Shown here: positions 35,501 through 44,500 of the stretch, in pieces
How the letters are laid out: each line of letters starts with the position of its first letter
How positions within the stretch are numbered: the first letter of the stretch is position 1
The notes under the pieces: generated by a model
Told to the model about the DNA's origin: nothing
The model's database searches: none
Seen by the model: only the letters and a program-made list of their open reading frames with translations
Program-made: the position numbers and the translations under genes
Assembly (NCBI RefSeq): GCF_002803095.1
Contig: NZ_PGLR01000024.1
Span: 1 to 64,000, forward strand
Source of the DNA: Pseudomonas sp. ZH-FAD
GTDB lineage: Bacteria > Pseudomonadota > Gammaproteobacteria > Pseudomonadales > Pseudomonadaceae
Direction of reading: 5' to 3'
Length of the DNA: 64,000 nucleotides

Positions 35501-38500
35501 TGATGACATCGTCGCCACCGATGTCGGTGATGATGTCATCGCCATCGCCGCCCTGGATGATGTCGTTGCCATAGCCCCCCTCAATACGGTCATCTCCGCC
35601 ATCGCCCCACAGGGTATCGTCGCCGATGCCGCCGATGAGAATGTCGTTGCCCTCGGTTCCGCCGAGCACCACGTGCTCTTCACCGTTGTAACGCAGGTAA
35701 CCGGGACCACGCTCCACCAGCGGAGTCAGCGCCTGCATGACGGGATCGTCCCACTCTGGGTCATCCCCGACTTGCAGCGCCTGGTTCAACTCGAGGATGT
35801 GATCCACCGAGGCAAACAGGTCCCCCGGCAGGTGCGAGGAGCCCGGCCGGCCGAGGTCAGTATTAGCCATCACCAGTGCGGCGAAAGAGTTTTCCTCGAG
35901 CGCCGCGAGCAGATCGAGGCCTTGGGTACGCGACAGGTAGTAGAAGCGATCGCCATCCTGGAGATTCTCCATCTGCACTTCGAAGACGAAGTTGAAGGTC
36001 GAACCCAGCATGCCGCCAAAGGGCATCTTGCGTTCGGCCAGACCGCCGATCCAGAAGTCCACCAGATTCAGGCCTGACTCGCGGTTGGCCCAGGTGCCGC
36101 TGCTGTTGAGGAAGTCGACCCGGTCGCTCGGACTGCCCGCTCCACCCATGACCAGCAAGGTGGCGGCGGCACGTTTGGCCTCGGCGGTATCAGCAGCGAG
36201 GATGCTTTCGTGCTGACCGTAGGCAGCGATGAAGTTGATGATCGACGCCGAGTTCTTGATGTTCAGCGCGAAGTCGGTCCAACTGACGTACGGTTTGAGG
36301 TTGCTGTCACCAGTAGCGGCGAAGAACTGCTCGCGCGCGCTATTGAGCGAGGGCACACCGGTATCGCGGCCACGGGCGATGTTGATCGCGGCCAGGTCCA
36401 GCGGCAGCCCCACCAGATTGTTGCGTAACGCACCGGTGACGAACTCGTCGATCTCGTTGCCGGTCTGCCGGGTCATACCGCGAATGATCGCCCCCGCCAT
36501 GACATCAGCATCGGCGGTGCCGAACTCGAGTGGATTGAGGAAGGCTTCGATCAGGCCGATGTCGCTGGACTGCATGTCGAAACTCAGGCGATCCACCGTT
36601 TCATTGAGCATGGAATGACCGAAGCGGTACACCACATGGGCGAACTCGGCGACGATGGCTGCGTCGATCTCGATATCCGGCTGCACCAGGAAGATGTCGG
36701 TGAACGGCTGGATCTTGCGCACGAACTCTTCGAACACCAGATGCTGGTACTGCATCTCGTTGACGAAGCGTGCAGCCTGGAACAGCCGCTCACCGTTCCA
36801 GATCAGCCCGTCGGCACTCTCCGGCACAGAATCAATCGGCACCAGCAGCCACTCGTTGATGAAATCCAGGTTCCCCGACGCGAGGATCACCCCCTTGTTC
36901 ATCTCGACCAGCCGGTTGTGCTCGGAGTGGAACACATGGTGCACCGCGGTCAGGCCAATATTTTCGTTGCCGCGACCGTCGCCAGTGATGTAGTGGGCGT
37001 CGAGCAGTTCGTTGTCGTATTCGAGGTTGCGTCCGGTCATGGGGTTGACCGCCACGGCATTACCGGCCACATCGTCAACATCAGCCATCAGTTGCCCGCC
37101 AACTATTACCGGTACCGCGTTATGAGCGATATCGTCGAGGAAGGCATGGCCGGTGCGCACGGCCCCCAGAGTGCTGATGGGATTGTCCGGATCACCCTCC
37201 ACCTGAACTGGCGGATTGCCGGGCATGATCAGCATGGCGAAACCATTCTCGCCACGGATGAACTGACCGTACTGGTCGGTGGCCAGCAGCGGCACATTGC
37301 CCACATCGGCATCGGTTAGGTTGATGCCGAGCATCTCGCGGGCCTGAGCCTTTATGTCGGCCCAGGTAGCCAGGCCGCCGTTGGGTCCGTCGAGCATATG
37401 CCCGGTGGCCACCGGCTTACCGTCGACCATCACGTACTCGCGCAGGAAAACCTGGTGCGAGGCGTGTGAGGTGTAGGTCTGGTTCTGATCGACGAAGGGA
37501 GTGGTCTGGTTGACATGCTCACGCACATCATCGGCTGTACCCAGAATGCCATCGGGCCCAGGCTGGTTGGTGGCGCGGGTGAGGATCATGAAGTTGCTGT
37601 GCGAGCCCTCGACATAAAGCGGGTCGTCCGGCTGCAGCGGGATATATACGGTGCCGCTGCCCCCCTTGTTGACCAGATCCAGGCCATGATCGAAGAACTG
37701 GCCGAACAGGCTCATCCAGGCGTTGAAGGGTGCACTTAGCCCCTCATCCGGTGATACGTTGGGTACCTGCACGGTGCCGTTGTCCATGACGACGCCAAAC
37801 TCATCCAGCAACTGTTCCAGCGCAGCCGATTTGACCTCGGGCAACGCTTCAAGCAGTGCGTCACGGGTATTGGTATCGCTTTGCAGCTGTGTCAGAGCGG
37901 CTTCGACATCAGCCATGGCCGAAGCTGCCGCTGCCGCCGAGGTTGCAGCGCTCTCGCCGAGCAGTCCGGCAGCCTGGATGGCGGAGTTGGTGGCGGTCAC
38001 GGCAGCACTGTATGCAGCCAGCGCAGCCATGACATCACCATTGGTGTTGAACGCCTCCAGCAATGTCGCCTGAGCCAGCGCCTGCTCCGCCTGCGCGGCT
38101 GCCACTAGCGTCTGTGACGCTGCGTGCGCCTGGGCAGCGGCGTCGGCCTCGGCCTGTGCATCGAGCAGCACCTGGTTGGCGGCCAGCACCGCAGCGGCAG
38201 AAGCCTCCAGGCTGGCTTCGTTGGCGTCGATTGCAGCCAGCGTGTCCGGCTCCGCCGCTTCGGCAGCCTTCAGCGCCGCCAGTGCTTCGGCAATCAGTTG
38301 CGCCTCGGCGAAGGGATCGCTGGAACCTGCGTATTGCAGTGCGGCAATCACCACGGCCGGATTGTTCAGGCTCTGGTCGACGATCAGGTTGCTGATCACC
38401 CTTGGCTGCGAATCCACCACATAGCCGCTGGTTTGTTCATAGCTGGTCTGAGTGCCCGAACCGGGAAAGCCGGGGGGCGCGCCGGCGCCATCAATGCCGT

Positions 38501-38735
38501 TTTCCGCGTCGCGGAACTCCGGCTCCAGCAGCCGCGGCATGACCTGGTCGGCCGAGCCGTAATACTGCTGGCCGGGTACCAGGTTGTTGTAGGAACCATC
38601 GACAGTACGCAGGCCATAGGGCAACAGTGGGTTGTTGACCAGGTCATACAGCGACTCACCGGCCGCGTGGGCTTCGGCGATCTTGATTTGCAGGAGAATG
38701 AATTCCAGATCGGATTGGGTTGTCTTGACAGCCAT
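32574..38735 (-). CDS. Secreted animal-type heme peroxidase with RTX repeats (2053 aa)
   Basis: A giant exported peroxidase. The peroxidase region spans about 1-1000: distal Asp349-His350 in FGQFFDHGLDL, a helix with EHNRL, substrate-side ERLFQAARFVNEMQ, proximal H707 in VYRFGHSML, and RGRDTGVPSLNSAR, all hallmarks of the myeloperoxidase/peroxinectin superfamily. An Ala-rich helical insert occupies about 138-312. RTX repeats (GG-x-G-x-D) lie at about 1020-1200, an Ig-like region follows (about 1450-1670), and a second RTX block runs from about 1685 to 1975 before an uncleaved C-terminal signal. There is no N-terminal signal peptide, so export through the type I system at 54500 is likely. Relatives include Mn(II)-oxidizing MopA; the substrate is unproven. 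Confidence 0.9.
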   Translation of the reverse strand: MAVKTTQSDLEFILLQIKIAEAHAAGESLYDLVNNPLLPYGLRTVDGSYNNLVPGQQYYGSADQVMPRLLEPEFRDAENGIDGAGAPPGFPGSGTQTSYEQTSGYVVDSQPRVISNLIVDQSLNNPAVVIAALQYAGSSDPFAEAQLIAEALAALKAAEAAEPDTLAAIDANEASLEASAAAVLAANQVLLDAQAEADAAAQAHAASQTLVAAAQAEQALAQATLLEAFNTNGDVMAALAAYSAAVTATNSAIQAAGLLGESAATSAAAAASAMADVEAALTQLQSDTNTRDALLEALPEVKSAALEQLLDEFGVVMDNGTVQVPNVSPDEGLSAPFNAWMSLFGQFFDHGLDLVNKGGSGTVYIPLQPDDPLYVEGSHSNFMILTRATNQPGPDGILGTADDVREHVNQTTPFVDQNQTYTSHASHQVFLREYVMVDGKPVATGHMLDGPNGGLATWADIKAQAREMLGINLTDADVGNVPLLATDQYGQFIRGENGFAMLIMPGNPPVQVEGDPDNPISTLGAVRTGHAFLDDIAHNAVPVIVGGQLMADVDDVAGNAVAVNPMTGRNLEYDNELLDAHYITGDGRGNENIGLTAVHHVFHSEHNRLVEMNKGVILASGNLDFINEWLLVPIDSVPESADGLIWNGERLFQAARFVNEMQYQHLVFEEFVRKIQPFTDIFLVQPDIEIDAAIVAEFAHVVYRFGHSMLNETVDRLSFDMQSSDIGLIEAFLNPLEFGTADADVMAGAIIRGMTRQTGNEIDEFVTGALRNNLVGLPLDLAAINIARGRDTGVPSLNSAREQFFAATGDSNLKPYVSWTDFALNIKNSASIINFIAAYGQHESILAADTAEAKRAAATLLVMGGAGSPSDRVDFLNSSGTWANRESGLNLVDFWIGGLAERKMPFGGMLGSTFNFVFEVQMENLQDGDRFYYLSRTQGLDLLAALEENSFAALVMANTDLGRPGSSHLPGDLFASVDHILELNQALQVGDDPEWDDPVMQALTPLVERGPGYLRYNGEEHVVLGGTEGNDILIGGIGDDTLWGDGGDDRIEGGYGNDIIQGGDGDDIITDIGGDDVIKGGAGNDVIHGGNGLDLIFGGEGDDFIIGGTDGKEIMGGTGNDFIHGGSGIDALFGGSGDDWIEGGGRFDYIAGDNGDIFFESPIIGHDVLNGGQGDTDYDADSGDDIMFAGAGIQKNIGMWGFDWVIHKDSTVAAYSDLNQLVFDTEPLKVLRDRFSDVEALSGWDLDDVLRGDDRGNDPDAGEEDQLNANNALSQAGVDRINGLREMLDYLIEAAPQEGDLEAIIAFNAGNILLGGGGSDVIEGRGGDDYIDGAAWLNVRISIRDDSGNEIGTADGMTQLITGKSGILAGTPDSLTLDQAMFSRLLNPGQLHIVREILYSKDEHDIDTAVYFGLADEYDIFENFDGTWTVSHTRFAGGGGTVTTFDPLDPDGLSTTRKIVSDGTDTLRNIDRVQFADQVVWLVDRPAEGSVTISNMAPSEDEVLVAAATVSDPNGTEFAVLSYAWQALVAGEWVQVGTGQSFTPGDAEVGLALRVVVSFSDDWGNPESLVSEVTAPVLNINDAPSGLPQLNNTSPNVGQVLIASTAMIADADGMVGVTFGYQWQAGNGDSFSNIAGATAQSFTLTNAQAGQQVRVQVSYTDNRGTVEVLTSAATAVIASAVIMGTNAANTLNGTTLDDYILGLGGNDVLNGLDGNDILDGGAGNDTLDGGLGADIMIGGLGNDIYIVDNIGDQVIELAGQGTDTVRTTLQEYGLGANVEHLTFIGTGNFTGYGNELANTITGGDGDDVLDGGAGVDRLVGGAGNDSYYVDNPGDVVVEASGGGIDTVYSTAASYTLSANVENYVHVGTGPANATGNGQANLMSGSAGNDVLRGQGGDDELHGLDGNDTLHGGAGADRLFGGLGDDMLFGDGGNDILDGGDGDDILDGGAGNDIMIGGAGNDTLYASQGNNIFMFGPNFGNDTIIGFDANPTGGQDLLNIAAFNLTAATFASRVSIADAGNDVLVTVNGADGGSIRLVGVTDHTSVTITDFQLV

Positions 38736-39297
38736 TTTTTTGTGCTCCCTTCGATGTGAGCGCGACTGACGGAGACGTCAGTGAAACCACATGCATACGG
38801 CAACATTGCAACGGCGTGGCGCGGCGCAGGCAGAAGTGTGTCTAGGCAGATGGAATAGGGCTCAAACCGCATCTGGCGATCGTTTGCCCCGGCGGCAACT
38901 GGGCCGTGGGATGGGACTAAGGCGGACCGTGACCATGCCACAGACCGGTACCACATAAGCTCGCCGCTACGGGACGGCGTGGACTGCTGTCCATGTTATT
39001 GCGCTCCATCACCGGTGACCTCAACGACGGCCGGGTGCCCTCTCTTGCACCGCATGCCATCGCCAGCGCCACGCTTGAGAATGCTCAAGACCCACTCCAT
39101 GCGTCCTATCAAGCTACGGCTGTAACAGCCACCTCGCCTATCCGCCTGGAGCACACGCCAACCTCTGCTGAGTTGGTGATGCGCGCTCGGCGTCCCGGCA
39201 AGGCCAATCCTGAACTAGCTTGTTGATAGACCTCACCACGTTGCAGCAAGCAGAAGGTCTCTCAGCACTTGGTTCCAAGCATCGGGGAGTAACGGCA
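38736..39297. promoter_or_regulatory. Divergent region between peroxidase and histidine kinase genes
   Basis: These 562 bases contain no gene I can support. The peroxidase gene starts at 38735 with GGGAGCAC upstream, and the kinase at 39298 with CGGGGAG. Both promoters must lie here, but I could not place boxes with confidence. GGGACTAAGGCGG at about 38914-38926 and GGTACC at about 38946 are the only striking short words. Confidence 0.45.
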
Positions 39298-40761
39298 ATG
39301 GCCATAGATGCAAAGGTCGAATCCATTTCAACGACCTTGGTCGAGAATGGTGATGGGACTTTGGTCGAACCCATCTCATCCGGCTGGCGTCGCCTGGGGC
39401 CGGCGAACCGCTCGGTGCAGTTCGTTCTCGCTGCTGCACTGATACTCGGCGTGAGCATGACCTTCGTCGGCAGCCTGGTCAGCCAGCAGATCAGGCTGGC
39501 CGCAGCGCAGAGTGCGGGAGAAGGCGCAGCCATCTACATGGAGGCATTTCTCGACGAGTACGTTCAGGAGTTGGCCAGTGCGCGCAGCCTCAAACCCGAG
39601 AGCACGCAGGCCATCGATGCACTGATGCGGCAAACCTCGCTCAACAGCCACATCGTTTCGGTGAAGATCTGGCTCCCCGACGGCAGCAACGTCTACAGCA
39701 CCAGCAAGCGCCCGGTCTTCTACTATCACCCGGCCGGCCCCATCGCCGAGGCCATGCAGGGCAAGGTGGTCACCCGCCTGAGCCCGCTGGATCATGACGA
39801 GCACGCCTACGAGCGCAGCTTCGACCGGCCGCTGTACGAAACCTACGTGCCACTGCGCGAGTTCGGTAGCGGCAAGATCATCGCCATCGGCGAGTTCTAC
39901 GAGATGGAGCACGAGATCGGCAGCATCCACCAACAGGTCTGGGCCACCATCGCCGCGGCTACCCTGGCCATGCTGGTGCTGCTGTTTCTCATCGTCCGCC
40001 ACGGTGATCGCATCATCAGCAAACAGCAGACGGCCCTGCGCCAGCAGATGCATGCACAGCTGGCACTGCATCAGCAAAATGCCACCCTGCAGCGGCGCAT
40101 CGCCACCGCCAGCCAGGAGTTCGCCACGATCAATGAACTGACCCACAGACGCCTGGGCGCCGACCTGCACGATGGCCCGGCGCAGCTCCTGACCCTGATC
40201 CTGCTGCGCCTGGATGAACTGGCGGCATTGTCGACTAGCACGACCAGCGAGCCATTGGAGACCATCCGCAACGCCGCGCAGGAAAGCCTGCGCGAGATTC
40301 GCGGTATTTCCCGCGGCCTGGCCCTGCCGGAAATCAACGAACTGAATCTGGATGAGCTGCTCAAACTGGTGGTGCAACGCCACGAACAGCGCAGCGAAAC
40401 CAAGGTGCAGCTAGATCTCGGCGAGTTACCCGAGGCGCTGAGTCTGCCCTACAAGATCTGCATCTACCGGCTGGTACAGGAGGCATTGAACAATGCCTTC
40501 CACCATGCCGGCGGCCAGGGTCAACGGGTCAGCGCCGAGTGCAGGCAGGGCGTACTGGAAGTACAGGTGGAAGACGCCGGCGCAGGCATCGATCAGGGTC
40601 TTCAGGGCGCGACTGGGTCACATCGCTCGCGCCTGGGACTGGTGGGCATGCGCTATCGGGTGGAGTCTCTAGGCGGGACGTTCGAACTCGAATCGGCCCC
40701 CGGGAAAGGCACCCGGGTCACGGCCAGATTCGATTTACACGATGACGAAAACTGCCAGTAA
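39298..40761 (+). CDS. NarX/DegS-type sensor histidine kinase
   Basis: A 487-residue membrane sensor kinase. Helix 1 lies at about 40-62 and helix 2 at about 212-235, enclosing a periplasmic sensor domain of about 150 residues with no motif I recognise. The HisKA_3 box has H291 (GADLHDGPAQLL), and the HATPase domain ends with VSAECRQG, DAGAGID and GLVGMRYRVESLGG. I start it at ATG 39298, because GGGGAG lies eight bases upstream; an in-frame TTG at 39220 is less likely. Its obvious partner is the NarL-type regulator encoded tail-to-tail 12 bases away. Both lie between the two peroxidase genes, which they probably control. Confidence 0.9.
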   Translation: MAIDAKVESISTTLVENGDGTLVEPISSGWRRLGPANRSVQFVLAAALILGVSMTFVGSLVSQQIRLAAAQSAGEGAAIYMEAFLDEYVQELASARSLKPESTQAIDALMRQTSLNSHIVSVKIWLPDGSNVYSTSKRPVFYYHPAGPIAEAMQGKVVTRLSPLDHDEHAYERSFDRPLYETYVPLREFGSGKIIAIGEFYEMEHEIGSIHQQVWATIAAATLAMLVLLFLIVRHGDRIISKQQTALRQQMHAQLALHQQNATLQRRIATASQEFATINELTHRRLGADLHDGPAQLLTLILLRLDELAALSTSTTSEPLETIRNAAQESLREIRGISRGLALPEINELNLDELLKLVVQRHEQRSETKVQLDLGELPEALSLPYKICIYRLVQEALNNAFHHAGGQGQRVSAECRQGVLEVQVEDAGAGIDQGLQGATGSHRSRLGLVGMRYRVESLGGTFELESAPGKGTRVTARFDLHDDENCQ

Positions 40762-40772
40762 CACCTGTGCCG

Positions 40773-41441
40773 TCACGGCGCACCGATGCCCACCGTCCAG
40801 GTCTTGTGGCTTTCCCAATAGCGGCGCACTGCCGCCACCGCCTCGACACGATTGCGCGCATGCAGCTTCTGCATCACGTTGGTCATGTAGTACTTCACCG
40901 TCTTCTCGCTCAAACCCAGCTTGGTCGCCACCTCGCGATTGGTCAGACCGTTGGCGACCTCGCGGATGATCTGTTCTTCGCGGTGGGTGAGGTCTACCCC
41001 GCGCTGCTCGCTCTGATGCTTGCGGAAGTTGCTCAGCAGGCGCGTCGCCAGCGCCGGGGTGATAAAGGTTTCACCCTTGGCCACGGTGCGAATCGCCTGG
41101 ATCAGCTCAGGACCACTGACCCCCTTTAGCACGTAGCCCTGGGCGCCGCCCTCCAGGGCCGAATAGGCGTCGTCCTCGGACTCCGACACCGTCAGCATCA
41201 ACACTTTGACCTTCGGCTGCGCCTTGCTGATGGCGCGTACCGCGGCGAAGGTATCGCCCGGCATGTTGACATCCATCAGCAGCACATCGGGCTGACAGCG
41301 CGCGGAAATTTCCCGCGCTTCGTCGGCGCAACCGCCCTGCTCCACCACCTCGAAGTCCTCGACCCGGCCCAGGGTCGCGGCGACCCCCTGCCGTAGCAGC
41401 GGATGGTCGTCGACTATGCCCACCTTGATCTTGTCGCTCAT
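40773..41441 (-). CDS. NarL/LuxR-type response regulator
   Basis: A 222-residue regulator. The receiver domain (1-120) has the acidic pocket D11-D12 and phosphoacceptor D57 (LLMDVNMPG), with the switch Thr/Ser in MLTVSES and Lys in YVLKGVS. The C-terminal LuxR helix-turn-helix covers about 150-215 (LTHREEQIIREVANGLTNRE). The ATG at 41441 (MSDKIKVGIV) follows AGGGGAG. It lies 89 bases downstream of the 4100-residue peroxidase gene on the same strand and converges with the kinase gene. A small dyad CAAGG-TTTATAC-CCTTG at 41458-41474 in its leader may serve autoregulation. Confidence 0.9.
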   Translation of the reverse strand: MSDKIKVGIVDDHPLLRQGVAATLGRVEDFEVVEQGGCADEAREISARCQPDVLLMDVNMPGDTFAAVRAISKAQPKVKVLMLTVSESEDDAYSALEGGAQGYVLKGVSGPELIQAIRTVAKGETFITPALATRLLSNFRKHQSEQRGVDLTHREEQIIREVANGLTNREVATKLGLSEKTVKYYMTNVMQKLHARNRVEAVAAVRRYWESHKTWTVGIGAP

Positions 41442-41510
41442 CGCATATGCTCCCCTCAAGGTTTATACCCTTGTCGCCATGGTGCCGGGCAAAGCCAGGC
41501 ACCATGCTTC

Positions 41511-41540
41511 TCAACTCAACTCAACTCAACTCAACTCAAC
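41511..41540. repeat. Pentanucleotide tandem repeat, six TCAAC units
   Basis: Six perfect copies of TCAAC (plus strand) span the stop codon of the 4100-residue peroxidase gene, which is read as AGTTG units: CAG TTG AGT TGA. Such tracts slip easily. Because a period-five repeat passes through every codon phase, the third in-repeat codon is always TGA whatever the copy number, so slippage should not change the protein. Confidence 0.9.
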
Positions 41541-44500
41541 TGGAAGTCCGCTACCGTCACCGTGGTGTGATTGCTGACTCCAACCAGGGTGATGGTGCCG
41601 CCATCGACGCCATTGATGGTCACGACCGTGTCGTTTCCGGCATCGCCGATGGCGACCCGACTGGCGAAGGTGTCCAGCGTCAGGCCGAAGGCCGCGATGT
41701 TCAGCAGATCCTGACCACCAGCCGGATTGGCATCGAAGCCGATGACGGTGTCGTTGCCAAAGTTCGCACCGAACACCAGAATGTCGTTGCCCTGACTGGC
41801 ATCCATGAAGTCATCGCCGGCGCCACCGGTCATCACGTCGTTACCCAGGCCACCGATCAGCATATCGTTGCCATCGCCACCATCCAGCAGGTCGTTGCCG
41901 TCACCACCCAGCAGGGTGTCATTGCCGGCCTCGCCATACAGCTGATCGATACCGGCGCCCCCTGTCAGGGTGTCGTTACCTTCGCCGCCATACAGCAGAT
42001 CGTTGCCGCCCAAACCACTGAGGGTGTCGTTGCCAACACCGCCGGATATGGTGTTGGCCAGGCCATTACCGGCCGCATTTGTGGCGTTGCCGCCGATATG
42101 CACCAGGTTTTCCACATTGGCGCCCAGGGTATAGCTGGCACTGCTGGAGTACACCGTATCCACTCCGCCATTGGCCGCCTCGACGATCACATCTCCCGCA
42201 ACATCGACGTAGTAACTGTCGTTACCCGCACCACCGACCAGACGGTCGATGCCTGCGCTGCCGTCCAGCACGTCGTCTCCGGCACCACCGGTGAGGGTAT
42301 TGTCGAGGGCATTACCGGTACCGCTGAAGTTGCCGGCGCCGATGAAGGTAAGATGCTCCACGTTGTCGCCCAGGGTGTAACTGGACAGCGTGGTGCGCAC
42401 CGTGTCGGTTCCTGCACCAACGCCCTCCACAACCTGGTCGCCCACACTGTCGACCACATAGGTGTCGTTGCCGACACCGCCGGTCATGAGGTCGTCGCCC
42501 TCGCCGCCGTTGAGCGTGTCGTTACCGGCACCGCCTTCCAGCACATCGTCACCGGCCAGGCCGTTGAGCACGTCGTTACCGCCTCCGCCGACGATCTGGT
42601 TGGCCAGCTCGTTGCCGTTGCCGGTGAACGCTCCGCCGTTGATCTTGACCAGATTCTCGACGTTGGCCCCCAGGGTGTAGGTGGCCAGGGTGGTGCGTAC
42701 CGTATCGATGCCCTCATCGGCCTCTTCGATCACCTGATCGCCAACCGCATTGACCACGTAGATGTCATTGCCGCTACCACCACGCATCAGGTCATTGCCC
42801 GCGCCACCATCGAGGAAGTCGTTGCCGCTGCCTCCGATCAGGGTGTCATCACCGGCACCACCGAGAAGGATGTCATCACCACCGCCCCCCTCGAGCAGGT
42901 CATTGCCGGCGCCACCATCAAGGGTATCGTCGCCGTCCATGCCCTGCAGGGTATCGTTGCCACCCAGGCCATTGAGCAGGTCGTTGCCCACATTGCCCTG
43001 CATCACGTTGGCCAGCGTATTACCGTTGGCCACAGTACTGCCGGCCCCGCCATGGATCAGGTTCTCGACATTGGCACTCAGGGTGTAAGTGGCCAGGGTC
43101 GAGTACACCGTGTCGGTGCCAGCGCCTGCCGCCTCCACCACCACATCGCCGGTGTCATCGACGTAGTAGAAGTCGTTACCGGCGCCACCGACCATACTAT
43201 CTGCGCCCGCCCCACCATCGAGCACATCGTTACCAACACCACCAGTGATGGTGTTGGCCAGCGCATTGCCGGTTCCGACGAAATTACCTGCACCGATGAA
43301 GGCCAGGTGTTCGAGGAATGCAGCCAGGATGTAGTTGTTCAGCGTGGTGCGCACGGTGTCGGTGCCGCCGCCCTCCTCCTCGATCAGCTGGTCGCCGAGG
43401 CTGTCGACCACGTAGGTGTCGTTGCCGGCACCCCCGATCATCAGGTCGTCACCTTCGCCACCATTGAGGGTGTCATTACCGACACCACCCTCCAGCACGT
43501 CATCCCCGGCCAAACCATTGAGCGTGTCGTTACCGCTGCCGCCGACGATATGGTTGGCCAAAGCATTGCCGGTTCCGGTGAAGTTGCCGCCATTGATCTT
43601 GAATAGGTTCTCGACATTGGCTCCCAGGGTGTAGCTGGCCAGCGTCGTGCTGACCGTATCGGTCCCGCCATCTACCTCCTCGACCACCTGATCGCCAGCG
43701 GCATTGACCACATAGCCATCGTCTCCGGCGCCACCGACCATGGTGTCGTTGCCGATACCGCCATCGAGCAGGTCGCTGCCATCGCCACCCTGCAAGGTAT
43801 CGTTGCCGTCGCCACCATTGAGCACATCATTGCCCGTCCCACCGGTGATGGTATTGGCCAAGCCGTTGCCGATACCGGTGAAAGCATCCGTGCCGAGGTA
43901 GGTCAAGTGCTCGACATTGGCGCCCAGGGTGTAGCTGGCCAGCGTGGTACGAACCAGATCCGTGCCGCCGCCCGCACCTTCCACGACCTGATCACCGACT
44001 TCGTCGACCTCATAGGTATCGTTGCCAGCACCGCCGATCATGACATCGGCGCCCGCTCCACCGATCAGGGTGTCATTACCTGCCCCGCCGTTGAGCGTGT
44101 CGTTACTGCCGCCACCGACGATGACGTTGTCCAGGGCATTACCGGTTCCGACGAACGCCCCGACGCCGATGAAGCTGAGATTCTCCACGTTGGCGCCTAG
44201 CACGTAACTGGCCAGTGTAGTGAGCACGGTATCGTTGCCGGCATTGGCCGCCTCGATGACCTGATCGGCGAAGTTATCCACCCTGTAGGTATCGTCACCA
44301 GCACCGCCACTCATGTTGTCGGTACCAGTGCCACCATCGAGCAGATCATTGCCAGTACCGCCTTGCAGGGTATCGTTGCCATCGCCGCCCTGCAGCGTGT
44401 CATCTCCGCTGCCACCGATGATCAGGTTACTGAGCGCATTGCCGGTGCCGGTGAAGTTGCCCGTGCCGATGAAGGTCAGGTTCTCCACATGGTCGCCCAG

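Noticed and set aside
41511..41540. Phase variation of the giant peroxidase through the TCAAC pentanucleotide repeat
   Set aside because: The frame entering the repeat is fixed by upstream sequence, and the third codon inside it is TGA whatever the unit number, so copy changes would not alter the protein.
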